Shown: one piece after another, positions 53,001-64,000 of the stretch | Position numbering within the stretch: the first letter of the stretch is position 1 | How the letters are laid out: each line of letters begins with the position of its first letter | Assembly: GCF_029227915.1 (NCBI RefSeq) | Contig: NC_079875.1 | Location: 9,547,001 to 9,611,000 of the forward strand | Source: Hydractinia symbiolongicarpus | Lineage: Eukaryota; Cnidaria; Hydrozoa; Anthoathecata; Hydractiniidae | Length of the DNA: 64,000 nucleotides | Direction of reading: 5' to 3' | Translations under genes and position numbers: made by a program | Notes under the pieces: model-generated | What the model was told of the DNA's origin: nothing | The model's input: only the letters and a program-made list of their open reading frames with translations | Database searches by the model: none

Positions 53001-56000
53001 TGCTTACTTGTATATCAGTAATGTTCTCCTTTGTTTTATTAAGTTTTGTGACACAAAAATTACATTTTTTTAAATGATTTTTTCCTTTAGTTGTCCATAC
53101 CCTCTCAAAGAAAGAGAAAAGAAAAAAGAAAGAATCAGGTGAGTAAGAATACTAAATAATGATGTCAGTACGTCACTGCCAGTTGCCTGCAATTAAATTT
53201 CGGATTTTTAAATTTCTTTTTTTTCAGATGAGATCATGGAATTGAAGAAAAGTATGGAGGTCATGAGGAAGCGCTTAGAAAAAGCAGAAAAAGCAGCCGA
53301 GAGAGAATATACGTACGTAGAAGGTGATAATGAAAATGATGATGACGATGTTGATATGTCTGTACAGAAAAGTGAAAATACAAGTGAAGAGATAAGGAAA
53401 ACACATAAGATCTTAAGCCATGGAAAGATTCTTGCTAACAAGAGAAAAGCTGAAAGAAAAAGGAAAAAGATGTTAGCCTGTGTGAACAAGTATGTCGGGC
53501 CTCCAGGTACTATAAAAGAGCGCAAAACTGGCGTTATTGACTACAGAAAAGTATATGACATTAAATGCCCGGTTTGTTCAGTTGTATCTAGCAGACTCTA
53601 CCAGCATTTAATGCTTCAACACAAATTTTCGGATAGGGAAGCAAAACTAAAAGAGTCAGAAGTCAGGGTGATGTTTCTTTGGTCAAAAAAGGAAAAGCAT
53701 GGTATCCCAAAACCGTTGCCTTGCGCAATCTGTGGAGTTTGGCACCTGCGTCTTCGTACCCACCTGAAAAGGAAACACAAATTTGAAGGATCAAAAATCA
53801 CAGAAATTTTAGAAACTGCGCGAAAAGAAAATTGGGCTAACGAAGGATGTTTGGAAAATAAAGCCAAACTAGTCAAGACAGCCAATCAAAAGGCGAAAAA
53901 ACGTACGAAATGTAATAGAGAAGAATTGATTAATACTGGGAGAACGATCAAGTATCTGCCAGATAATGCGAAGGAAGTAAATGCATCTAACAAAGCAGAT
54001 TGGGATATTGAAGGAGATAACTTTCTCATGTATTATGAAACCGGAGAGGAGTTGCTAGAAGCTTTTAAAAGTGAAGTGGAAAAGAAGAAAGGAGCTGTTA
54101 AGGCAAAAAGGTAAGACAAATCCTTCTTATTGATATACATGTTCCATCGTTATCCTAACCCTAGTAGATCGTGGTTACGAACCTGAAATCCTTACAAATA
54201 AGACATCATTTATAGGATTTTCTAGCTCCAAACTTTATTGAACTTTTCCAAAACTTTTTCAATTTTTTTATCGTGGAACTCTTTAAAACTGAACCCACAC
54301 TAGAATTTTTCTGTTTGGTAAATTTAAAAATGATTCATTTTATCTTAGGTACAGACAGCATGTGGAGTACATATGGACTATTATCGATCCCAACATGGCA
54401 GTGATACCAGCCAGTGCATTTGCAAATTGCTTGCTTGTTGAAGATAAATACCACGATCCAACTTACCGCTTGATTGGTAAAGGAGGAAATGAGGCTTCCA
54501 CTCTAAGGGTTAGATACGTCGCTTTGAGAGCATTTATTAGATTTTTACGTCGTCGCCATGTCTATGGAGGCATTACCCGTGATCAAATGACAGCTTTGTC
54601 GGAATATATCGATGAATGGAACGCTGATTTTACTGAATCCATTGCCCAGCGTAAAACTGACATTAGACGAATTAAGATTAAACGCTTAATGACTCCTACC
54701 CATATGATTAAATATGGCCGATCAAATTTTGTGCAGGGTCTTGTGAAAAGTATTGAAAGGGTCGCTAAGTCTGAGAAACCTACAAAACGGTTTTGTCAGC
54801 AGGTCAGAGACTATCTGATTACTAACTTGTGCATAATGAATGGGTTGAGATCATCAAACCTGATAGAACTCAGGGTTTCGGATGTCCAGGAAGCGCACAC
54901 TAGCGAAGAATATCCTGGATACATGGTGTTTACTAATTCCCGTTATAAAACATCCACAATATATGGTGAAAAGGTCATTGTCTTGCCTAAAAACGTGTTT
55001 GAACATCTTAAATACTATGTCAAAGAAATAAGGCCTGTTTTGAATCCCACAACAAATACTTATTTATTCATTTCATCAGATACAAATCAACTGTCGCACG
55101 CTACAATTGGCAGTAGCCTGACGTCATCTTTCAAAAATGCGGCGGTATTTGGCAAACACGAATATGATAGAGTAAGTCCTACTCGAATAAGATGTGCATG
55201 CGCAACATTCGGGTGTAAGGTTGATGGAATTGACAGTGGCTATTTTGCAAAGCACTTTATGAAAAATAAAGAGGATACCACAAATATCCATTACAATTTG
55301 TATTCAAATCATAGAGAGGCATTAAAACTTGCTATGATGATGGGTAATACATTTGAAGTTGGTGGAGTTACGCAAACGTTAAAAAAAGAAGATGTTGAAA
55401 AAATTACATCTGCAATCTTAAAGAATGAAAAAGTTATGCCCTGTAAAGATGATGTTATCGAGTGGGTAAGCAAAAACAATAGCCTGGAACCAAAGGAATT
55501 GTCAGATTTTATGGATATTTTGGAAGAGCTGGAAGGGGAGACCAATAGAATTGATCTTTTCTACAATAAAAATGGAGGAAATGTAAAGAAAGTAAGTTGA
55601 TCCATTATTTGCTTTGTTTTTCTTCATTATAAGGAAATCATGATATAAAAATGATTGCGTTTTTAAACTTAAAATAACTTTTTTTTACAGAAGGATGCTA
55701 AAAAGTCTGTTGCTGTTCCAAAGACAACACTTAAAACGTATCCAAAGCGAAAACAAAAGGTGCTACACTTTTTTGCTCTATAAGAAAGACGAGTATCACG
55801 CCATATAGATCAGTCAAATTCTTTAACGTAATTCTGGATCGAAGTTTGGTTTTGCATACTTTTACCTTTTACAAGGAAACGGTAGATCCATTAAGGCGGT
55901 TTTTCACTTAAAACGAAATTGATTAATTGATTTATGAATGTCATAAGTAGGATTGTTTTGATTTATTTATTTATTTAATATTTTTGTTCAAGTAATCTTT

Positions 56001-56944
56001 AAACAGTTTGCCTTTAGTTACATGCCTGGTACATTTTACTAGAGGTTGCCAAATTTCAAATTTCACAATTTCTTTACTTCATTTTATTTTAGCCACCTAA
56101 AGGGAGTTGTTTAGTATTACAGCATCAGGTACTATTTATTTTATAAAAACATGACACGTTTTCTGTTTTATTCCTTCATGTGTGATATTTTTAGGGATTC
56201 TTTTTGTTAAATTTTAGTATGGTGAAGACTCTATCGGAAGCAATTCGAGCAATAATGATGACTCGAGTGAAGAGGATGACAATTCTATTTGCGAATTCTC
56301 TGCTGAAAGTTTAAATGACATTTCTGACGAGAACTTGCAAACAATGTCAGAAGTTGATGACTGTGAAGTGGAGAACCATCCTTTAAAAGATAGTTTGGAC
56401 GAGGTAATTTCAGGAATAGTTTTCTCAATCGACACTTTCCGAATAAATTTTGATGTACCGCAGTTTTTTTAAAGTCCTTACAAAAAATTTGAATACACCT
56501 TAAATTTTAATAATTTGTAAAAAAAAATCCTTTTGTTTTAAATACTTAAGGAATTAATGCCGCCGTATTATATATAATGACTTTTTATTATTGTAGAAAA
56601 TTGCGAAATATGAAACAGTAAAGAAAAACGACCTTGTGAAAGGAAGAAAGCACTGCAGGACCATGTTTCTCGGTCTTACGTATGTATGTGAAGAATTAAT
56701 GAAACGCAAAGATTATGATAACGTGTCAAAAACGAAAACATTTACAGCAAACGAAGTAAAAAGATGCATTAGCAAAAACGAAAAAATGAAAGAAGCGTGC
56801 AAAGGAAAAGACGCCGACTACTGGAAATATTTAGTTTTAAATATGCGTGAGAAATACCAAAGAGCTATGAAAAGGGAAGAATACTGCAAATGTCGTCAGT
56901 GGTTAAATGAAGCAAAGGACATGATGAATCACTGGAATACTTAG
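48336..56944 (+). CDS. SET domain - C2H2 zinc finger - tyrosine recombinase fusion protein
   Basis: Twenty-three exons join in phase to 1443 residues: 48336-48356, 48508-48616, 48994-49159, 50129-50321, 50515-50538, 50735-50781, 50891-50975, 51120-51168, 51248-51351, 51651-51734, 51847-51940, 52032-52103, 52183-52239, 52309-52557, 52640-52720, 52878-52961, 53091-53138, 53228-54110, 54349-55591, 55691-55759, 56093-56128, 56218-56403, 56597-56944. Residues about 35-163 are a KMT5A-like SET domain (GYGVFTERPFKKGDFLLEYAG split over exons; YNYGDD). The middle is acidic and Lys-rich, suggesting nuclear entry. C2H2 fingers lie near 636-655 (CPVC...HLMLQH) and 688-706 (CAIC...HLKRKH). Residues about 850-1150 fold like a phage-integrase/Crypton-type recombinase: GLRSSNL (Arg 984), RYKTS (Lys 1017), TRIRCACAT (Arg 1098), IHYNLY (Tyr 1132). 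The many introns argue for a host gene rather than a fresh transposon. Function unknown. Confidence 0.88.
49256..49682 (+). repeat. Duplicated intron segment flanking an inserted 220-bp copy
   Basis: About 98 bp at 49256-49353 is repeated at 49583-49680. Between them lies 49353-49572, the copy of 47221-47440. At its end the strand folds back: 49550-49562 (gatattacatata) is perfectly complementary to 49572-49584. The whole lies in intron 3 of the SET gene. Confidence 0.85.
49956..50008 (+). repeat. (AAAT)n microsatellite
   Basis: About 13 uninterrupted AAAT units lie in intron 3 of the SET gene. The preceding agaaccatatttttatatgg and the tetranucleotide tail could be the 3' end of a retroposon, but no coding part supports it. 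Confidence 0.9.
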
Positions 56945-58225
56945 TGTCGTTTTGTCATTATTATGTGGCACAAACCGTGATGCATTCATCAAGCGCCCCA
57001 CTCGTAATATCGACTCCCTAATATACGCTTTTCCTTAATATGTCCATTTGTTTAGGTTTTTGGCGCCCCACTCAAAATATTACCTCCCTAAAACAATTGC
57101 ACCAAGAAATATATTTATCTATTTCACTTTTTGATTAAAGTAAAAACAGAAGTCAATAGTTTAAAGATATATATAAAGAGCCCTGGCGCTTAATCGATGC
57201 ATTACGGAGCGAGTAGAAAACTTTTAGCTACGTAACTTTCCATCGTTGACATATATGCATGAGAAACAATGTCATTTCGCTTTTATTTTTTTTATTAAGC
57301 GTCTCTCTTTCACAAGCTGATCGGATGGCTTACTTGTTGCTTGTTGACCATCAACTTGAGAATATCAAATTCACGCGTTAGCTTGCAGAGTTAATTCACA
57401 AATCGAAATCAAACTTAGGTGTTATCAGTTTTTTGTATACATATTATTTGCATAACTTTTAGAGATATGTATCGGAAATATGTTGAAATTCCGATCAATT
57501 TTCATTTATGTATTTCTTTTTAGTTTTAAAGATAACATTTTTTGACATCTTTAATTTTGTAACTTTATTAAGATTAAAAATATATTTATCTTATCAAGTC
57601 TAGCAACCTTTTGTTTGTTACATCGGTTCTGTTAGGCAGTCAAAATTTTGCGTTTTTTAAAACTAGCGAAATTAGCAATAGTGTATTTAGATTCTTAATC
57701 GAAATTTTCTACCACGACAATACCTTTTCCCGTCTATTTTGACTGGTTGATAAGGGTTACACCAAATCAGGAAGTGGTGTGAATTATCTTTGGGAATTCA
57801 TTGAAATGCACCTTTTTTATAAGAACAAATTATATAAGAACATAGGGCTTCACAGGTACAAAACTTTGGAACATGTTAACAATATTTTTCATCTTTGTCA
57901 ATACCGAGAAGTACTGAAATGTTCCTTTAAACGAAAAAAATGACAAAATAAGAGAAAAATTAAGAAGAATTTAAAAGCATTTTGAGACAAATTAAAAAAG
58001 TTATAAACATTCGTAGGCTTCCTTCAAGTTGCATGTTTTTACAAAAAGCGTTTAGTAGACGCGAAATATGCAATTTGAAAAGTAGTTGACAATTCTTTTT
58101 TTATTCTCCGCAATTTGCAAAAACTAATCTTTTTTAGCTGCAATTAATTCCGTGAAAATTGTAAAAAATAGCAAAATACTTCACCGCGAAAAAGCTGCTT
58201 TCTATGTAGAAAAAAACAAAATGCG
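56945..58225. other. Spacer after the SET gene
   Basis: Two copies of gcgccccactc(g/a)(t/a)aatat followed by ctccctaa lie at about 56993 and 57062. No exon or clear polyadenylation signal was assigned. Confidence 0.4.
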
Positions 58226-58370
58226 GAAAAATACAACCGCAATTCAGAATAATACAACCAAAAAACATGGAACAACCAATTACAGAATAGTACAACCATT
58301 TGCAGAATAGCACAACCAAAAAAATCGCGTCGCAGAATGATACAACCATTTTCAGAATAGTACATCCGCC

Positions 58371-58437
<67 letters not shown>
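58226..58437. repeat. cagaatagtacaacc tandem repeat and (AAT)n microsatellite
   Basis: Six or so imperfect units of cagaat(a/g)(g/a)(t/c)acaacca lie at 58226-58368, followed by about 20 units of AAT to 58437. The same unit appears singly near 45409, 45568 and 45943, and the sequence just after it (58452-58500) matches 43235-43280, tying this locus to the 43-45 kb locus. Confidence 0.75.
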
Positions 58438-58440
<3 letters not shown>

Positions 58441-59429
58441 TTTAAATGTTTAATGACACTAAGTTTAATGACATAACCATAAGCATTTCTGAAAGAAATG
58501 TTATTTATATTTTTTACCACATTATCTTTCGTTGATGTAACATTGTTATTCACCCTAATGACATAATTATATTCAATTCTTGATTTGAAATTAGTTTTTT
58601 GGACTACTGAACAAGCCAACAAATGTTAATAGAATATGACGTTTGATCTTTAACGCATTGGGAGTATAGGAATGTGTTAAATTAGGCTGTTAAGTTTCTA
58701 TATCATATTTACATTTTTTGTTCTTAGCTGTGCGTCCTGTTTGTACGAGGAACATTCTACATCAAAGGGAACTTTGCGCATACAGTTCCTGTTTAAAATT
58801 AACTGTTTATCACAACCGACTTTTGATCCTACGAAATCCGTAGCATATCTAGGGATAAATATGGAAACCATAATGTTTTCCATTAGTTTTTCATAACAGT
58901 GCATCAAAAGTAAATCAGAAATATGTTAAAGAAAATACATGGTTTAAACTCAACACTACTTCAATTTTATAGATAATAGCAACAACAATTCCGAATCCCG
59001 AGAGCAGGAAAGTATGTATCAATGAAGGGCATAGGACACCGAAAAACAACCTTAAACGACATCCACCGTTTAATTTTTACAATATAAAGTAAAACATCGA
59101 ATTTACGCGTCTGTTGTAAGTACCTGTACATATGAAACAATAATAATTCTTGGCCTCTAAAGCATTTCATTCGAGAAAACCGAATTTCCCATAGCTTTTC
59201 ACCTGCAACTCTTTACCTTTAAACCCAACTTATGACCACCTGCTAGTTCAATGCAGGTAAATCCGTGCTCTACCCGATAGAAATCTTTAATCAATTTTAT
59301 ATAGGGTTGTAGTTTGATATGTAAAAATTCAGTAATCAATAGGCCAAGAGATGGCAGACTGATATTTCAGCTTGACAGGGAACAGTGAATTGATGATTAA
59401 AGTGTATAACTCATTAGAAAAAATAAAAA

Positions 59430-60095
59430 ATATCTTCTTTTATAATAAACATTTAAAATTTAGATGAAAATGGTCAGATAACAATAAAAATGACAATATG
59501 TAAGTTTCAAATATTAGATTCATATTACAAACTACTGTTATTTACATCAAAAGAGTAAAAACGTAACCCAACACATTATGATTTGTTTGGCGATTTTTTA
59601 ATAGACCTTTGATCACGTTATTACTAGCAGTGTTTTTTCCTTTGTCTCCTACATTCACATCATTATTTGGTGCTGATAACAGTAACACATTCAGTATGAC
59701 CACCAAGAGATGCACTATATATTATTTTTAGCCCGTATATTCACCTTAATATGTGGTACCGACAACAATAATTTAACACATTCAATTTGGCCACGAAACG
59801 CTGCCATATTCAATGGTGATTTAACAGCATCGTTGACATGGTTAATTTTTTCGACGTCATGATTTATTAAAACTCTTAAGACTTCATTACAGCCACAACA
59901 TGCATTGATGTGGTTACGCATTCACATCGCTACCAGCATCAATCAAAGCTTTTACTATTGATGGTTTGTTGAAACCTGCAGCTATCATCAAAAGTGTAAA
60001 AGCATCATTATTTCTCATCTTAACGATATTAGGGTTATTATTGAGAATCGATTAAATGTTTTCCGCCTTAGCATGTTCTATGATATTTTCCAGAT
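59430..60095 (-). pseudogene. Ankyrin-repeat pseudogene
   Basis: From an acceptor-like tag at 60096 the minus strand reads LENIIEHAKAEN, then a TAA where 43700-43315 has CAA, then MRNNDAFTLLMIAAGFNKPS followed by IVKALIDAGSDVNA. A deletion there shifts the frame before ACCGCNEVLRVLI-like text and AAFRGQIECVKLLLSVPHI. It continues into the decayed repeat SASLGGHTECV (to about 59540) and matching non-coding DNA. One stop plus one frameshift make it dead. It shows the original order of the pieces found scrambled at 43-45 kb. Confidence 0.75.
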
Positions 60096-60984
60096 CTAAA
60101 AACAGATAAGTTGTTATGTTAGATTAAAGGTGAAATAAAAGAGACGAAAAGACGTTTTTCTCTATGTAATAATAGCTTTGGTCTGGCTGTTTGTGCTTAA
60201 AGATCGACTTGTGTTAACAACGCACGAAAAATGAGCCCGCTAGGACAAGACGAGAAACCCGTCGGGCGCCTGCCGACACAGGGATGAGTTTCCGCTAAAA
60301 TAAAAGTTCAATCAGAAACGAAGTTCTTCAAATTCCTTAGCGAAAATTTTTAAGCTTTCCCAAAAGCAGTGCTGGAGAAAAAAAAATTTTTCAACAGTTT
60401 GTATCGTGTTCTAACAAGATTGCAGTTTCTTTCAAAACTACTGTTTGCTCATGTTTTTTTCTCAAAAAATCTTTTTGTGCAAAATACAATTGGTGAGTGA
60501 TTGTTTCATCTGGGATTACTACAGACAGTTTCTTTTTAAGGGTTTTTTCTATGGGTTCCTTTTCAACCGAAGTTGCAATAAATCATTTTTTAAAACTTAT
60601 TACACTTGTGCAACATGTGAAACACGGTTTACCTATACTAATAATATTGGCCAATTGTTTTTGATAACATCGGTTCATAAATTCTGTTTTTATTTAACTG
60701 CCGTTGCGAGAAAGTTATATTTTGAAAAAATATAATACACCCAAAACATTATCATGTTATGTGCGTCTTACTCAACATACTGTACTAGAGCGCTAGATGT
60801 GCAGCACAGTTTGTGTGCCTAATGTGGCATTTAATTACTTGTGGCTTAACCTGGAGTTTTCACGGCGGGTCTCCCAGCTAGCCTTTATAACAATGCTAAT
60901 CATGCACGAAATTTTAAAACTACAAGTAACAAAAGCCATATAATTTAAGGATTCCGCTGTGACAAGCGAATTACGGTGAACTAG

Positions 60985-61119
60985 TATATAATAATACTAT
61001 GTTCCCATCTGTGACAGTCAAAGTGTACATGTTCATTTTCCTTTAATGCCTCTCATTTGCTAACTGTTAGCACGTCACGGAACAACGTCAATAGCATTAA
61101 TTTCACGCCAAGAGCTTAA
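60985..61119 (+). mobile_element. Degenerate Helitron-like head
   Basis: After a CTAG at 60981-60984 the sequence tatataataatac and then catctgtgacag resemble the heads at 61120, 61848 and 62420. It is short and diverged, and its 3' end is not visible. Confidence 0.4.
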
Positions 61120-61847
61120 TCTATATAATAATACGCCAGTTCTGTCTGTCTGTGACTTTTGCAAAGTGGATAAAATTTCTTTGATAAAGTCTATAAAACA
61201 TCGCCTATAAATTTGTTCTGTAAATTAGCAAACTTTGACGTTAAAGCAATATTGACGTCAAAGGAAAGTATATTAAGATTAGTGAAGCCATTGCATTGCA
61301 CTTTTAAATTTAAGGCTTAATAACATGGAAACGGGTGGAAATAACTGACGTCATCTCCTGCGTGGGTAACTAGGGACCACCTAGGACCAATTTGGGTAAG
61401 TTTCCCAAACCTGGGTCCCCAAATCCGTTTCGGAATGGGTGGGTTGATGACGTCATCAAAAAACCTTTAAACCCTAATATCTCTGCAACCGTTTGTCAAA
61501 AGTACACGATCCTATACATTTTCTTGATCAGCGTTTCAAGATCTATACGATGAAGGCAATAGGTACACAAATTTCTTAAAAATAAATTTTTGTGTTTGAC
61601 AGGCCATTGCTGACGTCAACAAAATTTTTAACACCTTATATTTCCTTAGGCTTTTGTCGAATACATATGATCCTATACATTATTGTGATCAACGTTTTAA
61701 CCTTTACACGTTATAGGCAACGAATAAACTAAACTTGGCCAATTTTTTTTGTACCTGCACTGTTGATGTCAGCAAAAAATCTAAAACAACCTATTTTTCC
61801 ATTGTCCTTCTGCCTAAGTGGATTTATCCACGGGCTTTATCGACTAG
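61120..61847 (+). mobile_element. Helitron-like element, array unit 1
   Basis: It starts TCTATATAATAATACGCC and ends with the hairpin gtggatttatccac followed by gggctttatcgaCTAG. It is preceded by A. Length is 728 bp, with no coding frame. It is similar to unit 2 over most of its length but has about 150 bp extra, apparently an internal duplication (cctatacattttcttgatca / cctatacattattgtgatca). Confidence 0.65.
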
Positions 61848-62345
61848 TCTCTAAAATAATACGCTAATTCTGTCTGTCTGTGACTTTTGCAAAGTGGATA
61901 AAATTTCTTTGATAAAGTCTATAAAACATCGCCTATAAATTTGTTCTGTACATTACCAAACTTTGGCGTTTAGCAATATTGACGTCAAAGGAGAGTATAT
62001 TAAGATTAGTGAAGCCATTGCATTGCACTTTTAAATTTAAGGCTAAATAACTTGGAAACGGGTGGAAATAATTGACGTCATCTCCTGCGTGGGTAACTAC
62101 AGACCACCTGGGACCTATTTGGGTAAGTTTTCCAAACCTGGAATCCAAATCCGTTTCGGAATGCACGGGTTGATGACGTCATCAAAAAACCTTCAAACCC
62201 TAATATCTTTGCAACCGTTTATCAAAAGTACATGATCCTATACATTTTCTCGATCAGTGCTTCAAGATCTATACGATGAAGGCAACAGGCATACAAATTT
62301 CTGAAAAAAATTTATTTGTGTTCTGACAGGTCTCTGCTGACGTCA
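61253..62345. promoter_or_regulatory. Cluster of eight TGACGTCA palindromes
   Basis: Perfect TGACGTCA sites (the CREB/ATF core) lie at 61253, 61346, 61448, 61611, 61980, 62073, 62174 and 62338, four in each array unit at matching places. Whether they bind anything is unknown; they may be incidental to the element's sequence. Confidence 0.6.
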
Positions 62346-62419
62346 GCAAACTTTAAGTGACGGTTGTTTTTCTCTGTTATCCTCCCTAAGTGGATTTTTC
62401 CACGGGCCTTATCGACTAG
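61848..62419 (+). mobile_element. Helitron-like element, array unit 2
   Basis: It begins TCTCTAAAATAATACGC immediately after unit 1's CTAG and ends with the hairpin gtggatttttccac and gggccttatcgaCTAG. Length is 572 bp. The exact head-to-tail join with unit 1 and unit 3 points to a concatemer. Confidence 0.65.
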
Positions 62420-62530
62420 TCTATATAATAATACGCTAATATAATAATACGTGTGTCTGTGGACAGGCAAAGTTGATATCGTCAATTTCCTTTGATGTTA
62501 CCAAAAAAAATCTTTGAAGTTGCCGAAAAA
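62420..62530 (+). mobile_element. Helitron-like element, array unit 3 (truncated)
   Basis: It starts TCTATATAATAATACGCT straight after unit 2's CTAG, then diverges. No 3' hairpin was found, so the end given is approximate. Confidence 0.45.
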
Positions 62531-64000
62531 AATATGTCTTCTTTGTCGAGAAAAGCCGCGAGTTTTGTGTGGTTTTTTAAATGAAGTTCTAGCACAAAGT
62601 AACGGAAATTGTGTTTGCAAAAAAGATGGCTGTTCTTTTTAAGCATTTTCTACTCTTTCCTTCAAAATAAGTCTTTACAAAAGCATTTAAAAAGGGGCAT
62701 GGTATATAAATGAAGTATAGAAAGGTTTCTGAAAGGTTTGTTTATGTTTTTTTTAGTTTTGATGATATTATTGATGCAAGACATGTTTGTTAGCTAGCAT
62801 CATAAAACCAACCACACCAACAACAACCTAAATAGCTAGCTACCTCGGACTATATACCTAGCTAAATCTCCAGTTTATATTCAACTGACCAGCTATTAGC
62901 TGATGTAGTTAGCTTATGTGTGCTTTAGTTTTATGTTGCTTTTTACATGTAGCTAAGCTAGCTACCGTAGTGTTATCGTAGTTGTCTTTGCTAAGAATGT
63001 GACTGTAACTTATTTCATTTGACATATTAAGCTTAAATTAACAAGCCACAACAACTTTTAAAAAAGTATTACATATTATTTAAGAAGAGTTTAAGGACTA
63101 AGGTTTAAGGACTAAGTTTAAGGGTTTTTAAGCAAATAATGTATTTTTCACATTTTGTGCATGCAAATAATGTATTTTTCACATTTTGTGTAACTAAACT
63201 TATATACATCGGTTACATGCAATATGACGAAACGATTTTTATTTAACTTGTAGTAGTTCTCGTACCTTAAGTGTAGTGATTTTTGTTGTTCTAGATGTTC
63301 TGACTAAAATGTTTTTCTTTGTGACATTTTGTCTTAATTAAGAAAAGTTTCAACTTTTTTGAAGGAGTACAACATCGAAAAAACTTGTGTTTTTTTTCAT
63401 ATTTTGTATAAATTCTTACCGGGCAGGACAACATACCGAAATGACTGATCCCTCTCTATTTATAAATTTGGTGCGTTCCAAATCGCAATTTTTTGAAATT
63501 TTGGGTAATTTTTAATGAGTACAAAATACAAATACTGATTTTTGTTGAATCAGAAGTATTTCCTAGAACCATTCTTTTTTTACACTTTTGTGTGTATGCA
63601 ATTTCATCAGAATAACTGATTTTGTTGCGAACTGTTTTTCTTTTTCACATTTTGGACTGAAATATTGTTATAAAGGGCATATACCAATAGACATATTTAG
63701 CTACATTTCAGTTAATATATAGCTAGCTAGCTAAGTAGCTTATTATATGCAGTGCGACTGGCAAAAATTAGAAACCTGTTGAGGTTAGGGAATACTTAAG
63801 TGCATAACGGTAGCTACCTAATAGCTAGCTAGCTATAAAACAATAAATAGATAAGTAGAATAACTTGCCTTGAAAATGGTCAGCGAACAACAAAACCAGT
63901 GAGATCTTCAGTGTATGGAGACGTAACTACCAGTCGGACAGATAAAACCAGAAATATATTTTGATTTATTTATATTTTAGCTGTATTTCAGATCTAATCA
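62531..64000. other. Terminal spacer, gctagcta-rich
   Basis: There are many agctagct strings at 62790-62960 and 63715-63840, as at 46.2-46.5 kb. A short direct repeat, gcaaataatgtatttttcac at 63134 and 63164, is also present. No gene was recognised. Confidence 0.45.

Noticed and set aside
53208-53525. 105-codon minus-strand open frame
   Set aside because: It is antisense to exon 18 of the SET-recombinase gene, which has domain support.
48336-56944. Calling the SET-recombinase gene an active transposon
   Set aside because: It has 23 exons with normal splice sites, and no terminal repeats or target duplications were found around it.
58134-58622. 162-codon minus-strand open frame with a long Tyr run
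   Set aside because: The Tyr run is the AAT microsatellite read in reverse, and the rest is the cagaatagtacaacc repeat.

Overview
The window is AT-rich nuclear DNA of an invertebrate. Genes have many short introns with GT-AG borders and are separated by transposon-rich spacers. No bacterial operons, CRISPR arrays or clear rRNA/tRNA genes were seen. Gene content (NIDO-VWD-EGF secreted protein with chitin-binding domains, astacin with a ShKT tail, KMT5A-like SET protein with a tyrosine-recombinase domain, a DIRS-like reverse-transcriptase fossil) fits a cnidarian. A medusozoan/hydrozoan is most likely, but that is inference; no species is assigned.

Layout. 1-12.7 kb: a small secreted-protein family with two intact copies (6810-7560 minus; 11994-12704 plus) and one dead copy (3309-3579 plus). 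12.7-18.4 kb: spacer with a decayed reverse transcriptase and a 26-bp tandem repeat. 18.4-31.4 kb: one 19-exon minus-strand gene whose exon phases all fit, giving a 1567-residue NIDO-VWD-EGF-mucin-CBM14-CBM14 secreted protein. A 2-kb Helitron-like element lies inside its second-to-last intron. 32.8-33.7 kb: a third intact copy of the small secreted family, with a tandem duplication behind its promoter. 36.5-39.5 kb: an 8-exon astacin metalloprotease with a C-terminal ShKT domain. 40.6-42.4 kb: a pogo-like DNA transposon carrying a nested element. 42.7-45.4 kb and 58.4-60.1 kb: duplicated, inverted and broken ankyrin-repeat fragments plus a tRNA-derived SINE. 48.3-56.9 kb: a 23-exon plus-strand gene for a 1443-residue protein joining a SET domain, two C2H2 fingers and a tyrosine-recombinase domain. 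61.0-62.5 kb: a head-to-tail array of Helitron-like elements dense in TGACGTCA sites.

How the genes relate. The VWD/CBM14 protein, the astacin and the small secreted proteins are all predicted to be extracellular, so a role in extracellular matrix or a chitinous coat is possible but not shown. The SET-recombinase protein is the odd one out: a predicted nuclear protein joining a histone-methyltransferase fold, DNA-binding fingers and a transposon-type recombinase. It is the best candidate for an undescribed system here. Exon borders were read by eye from splice signals and reading phase, and no transcripts were available.
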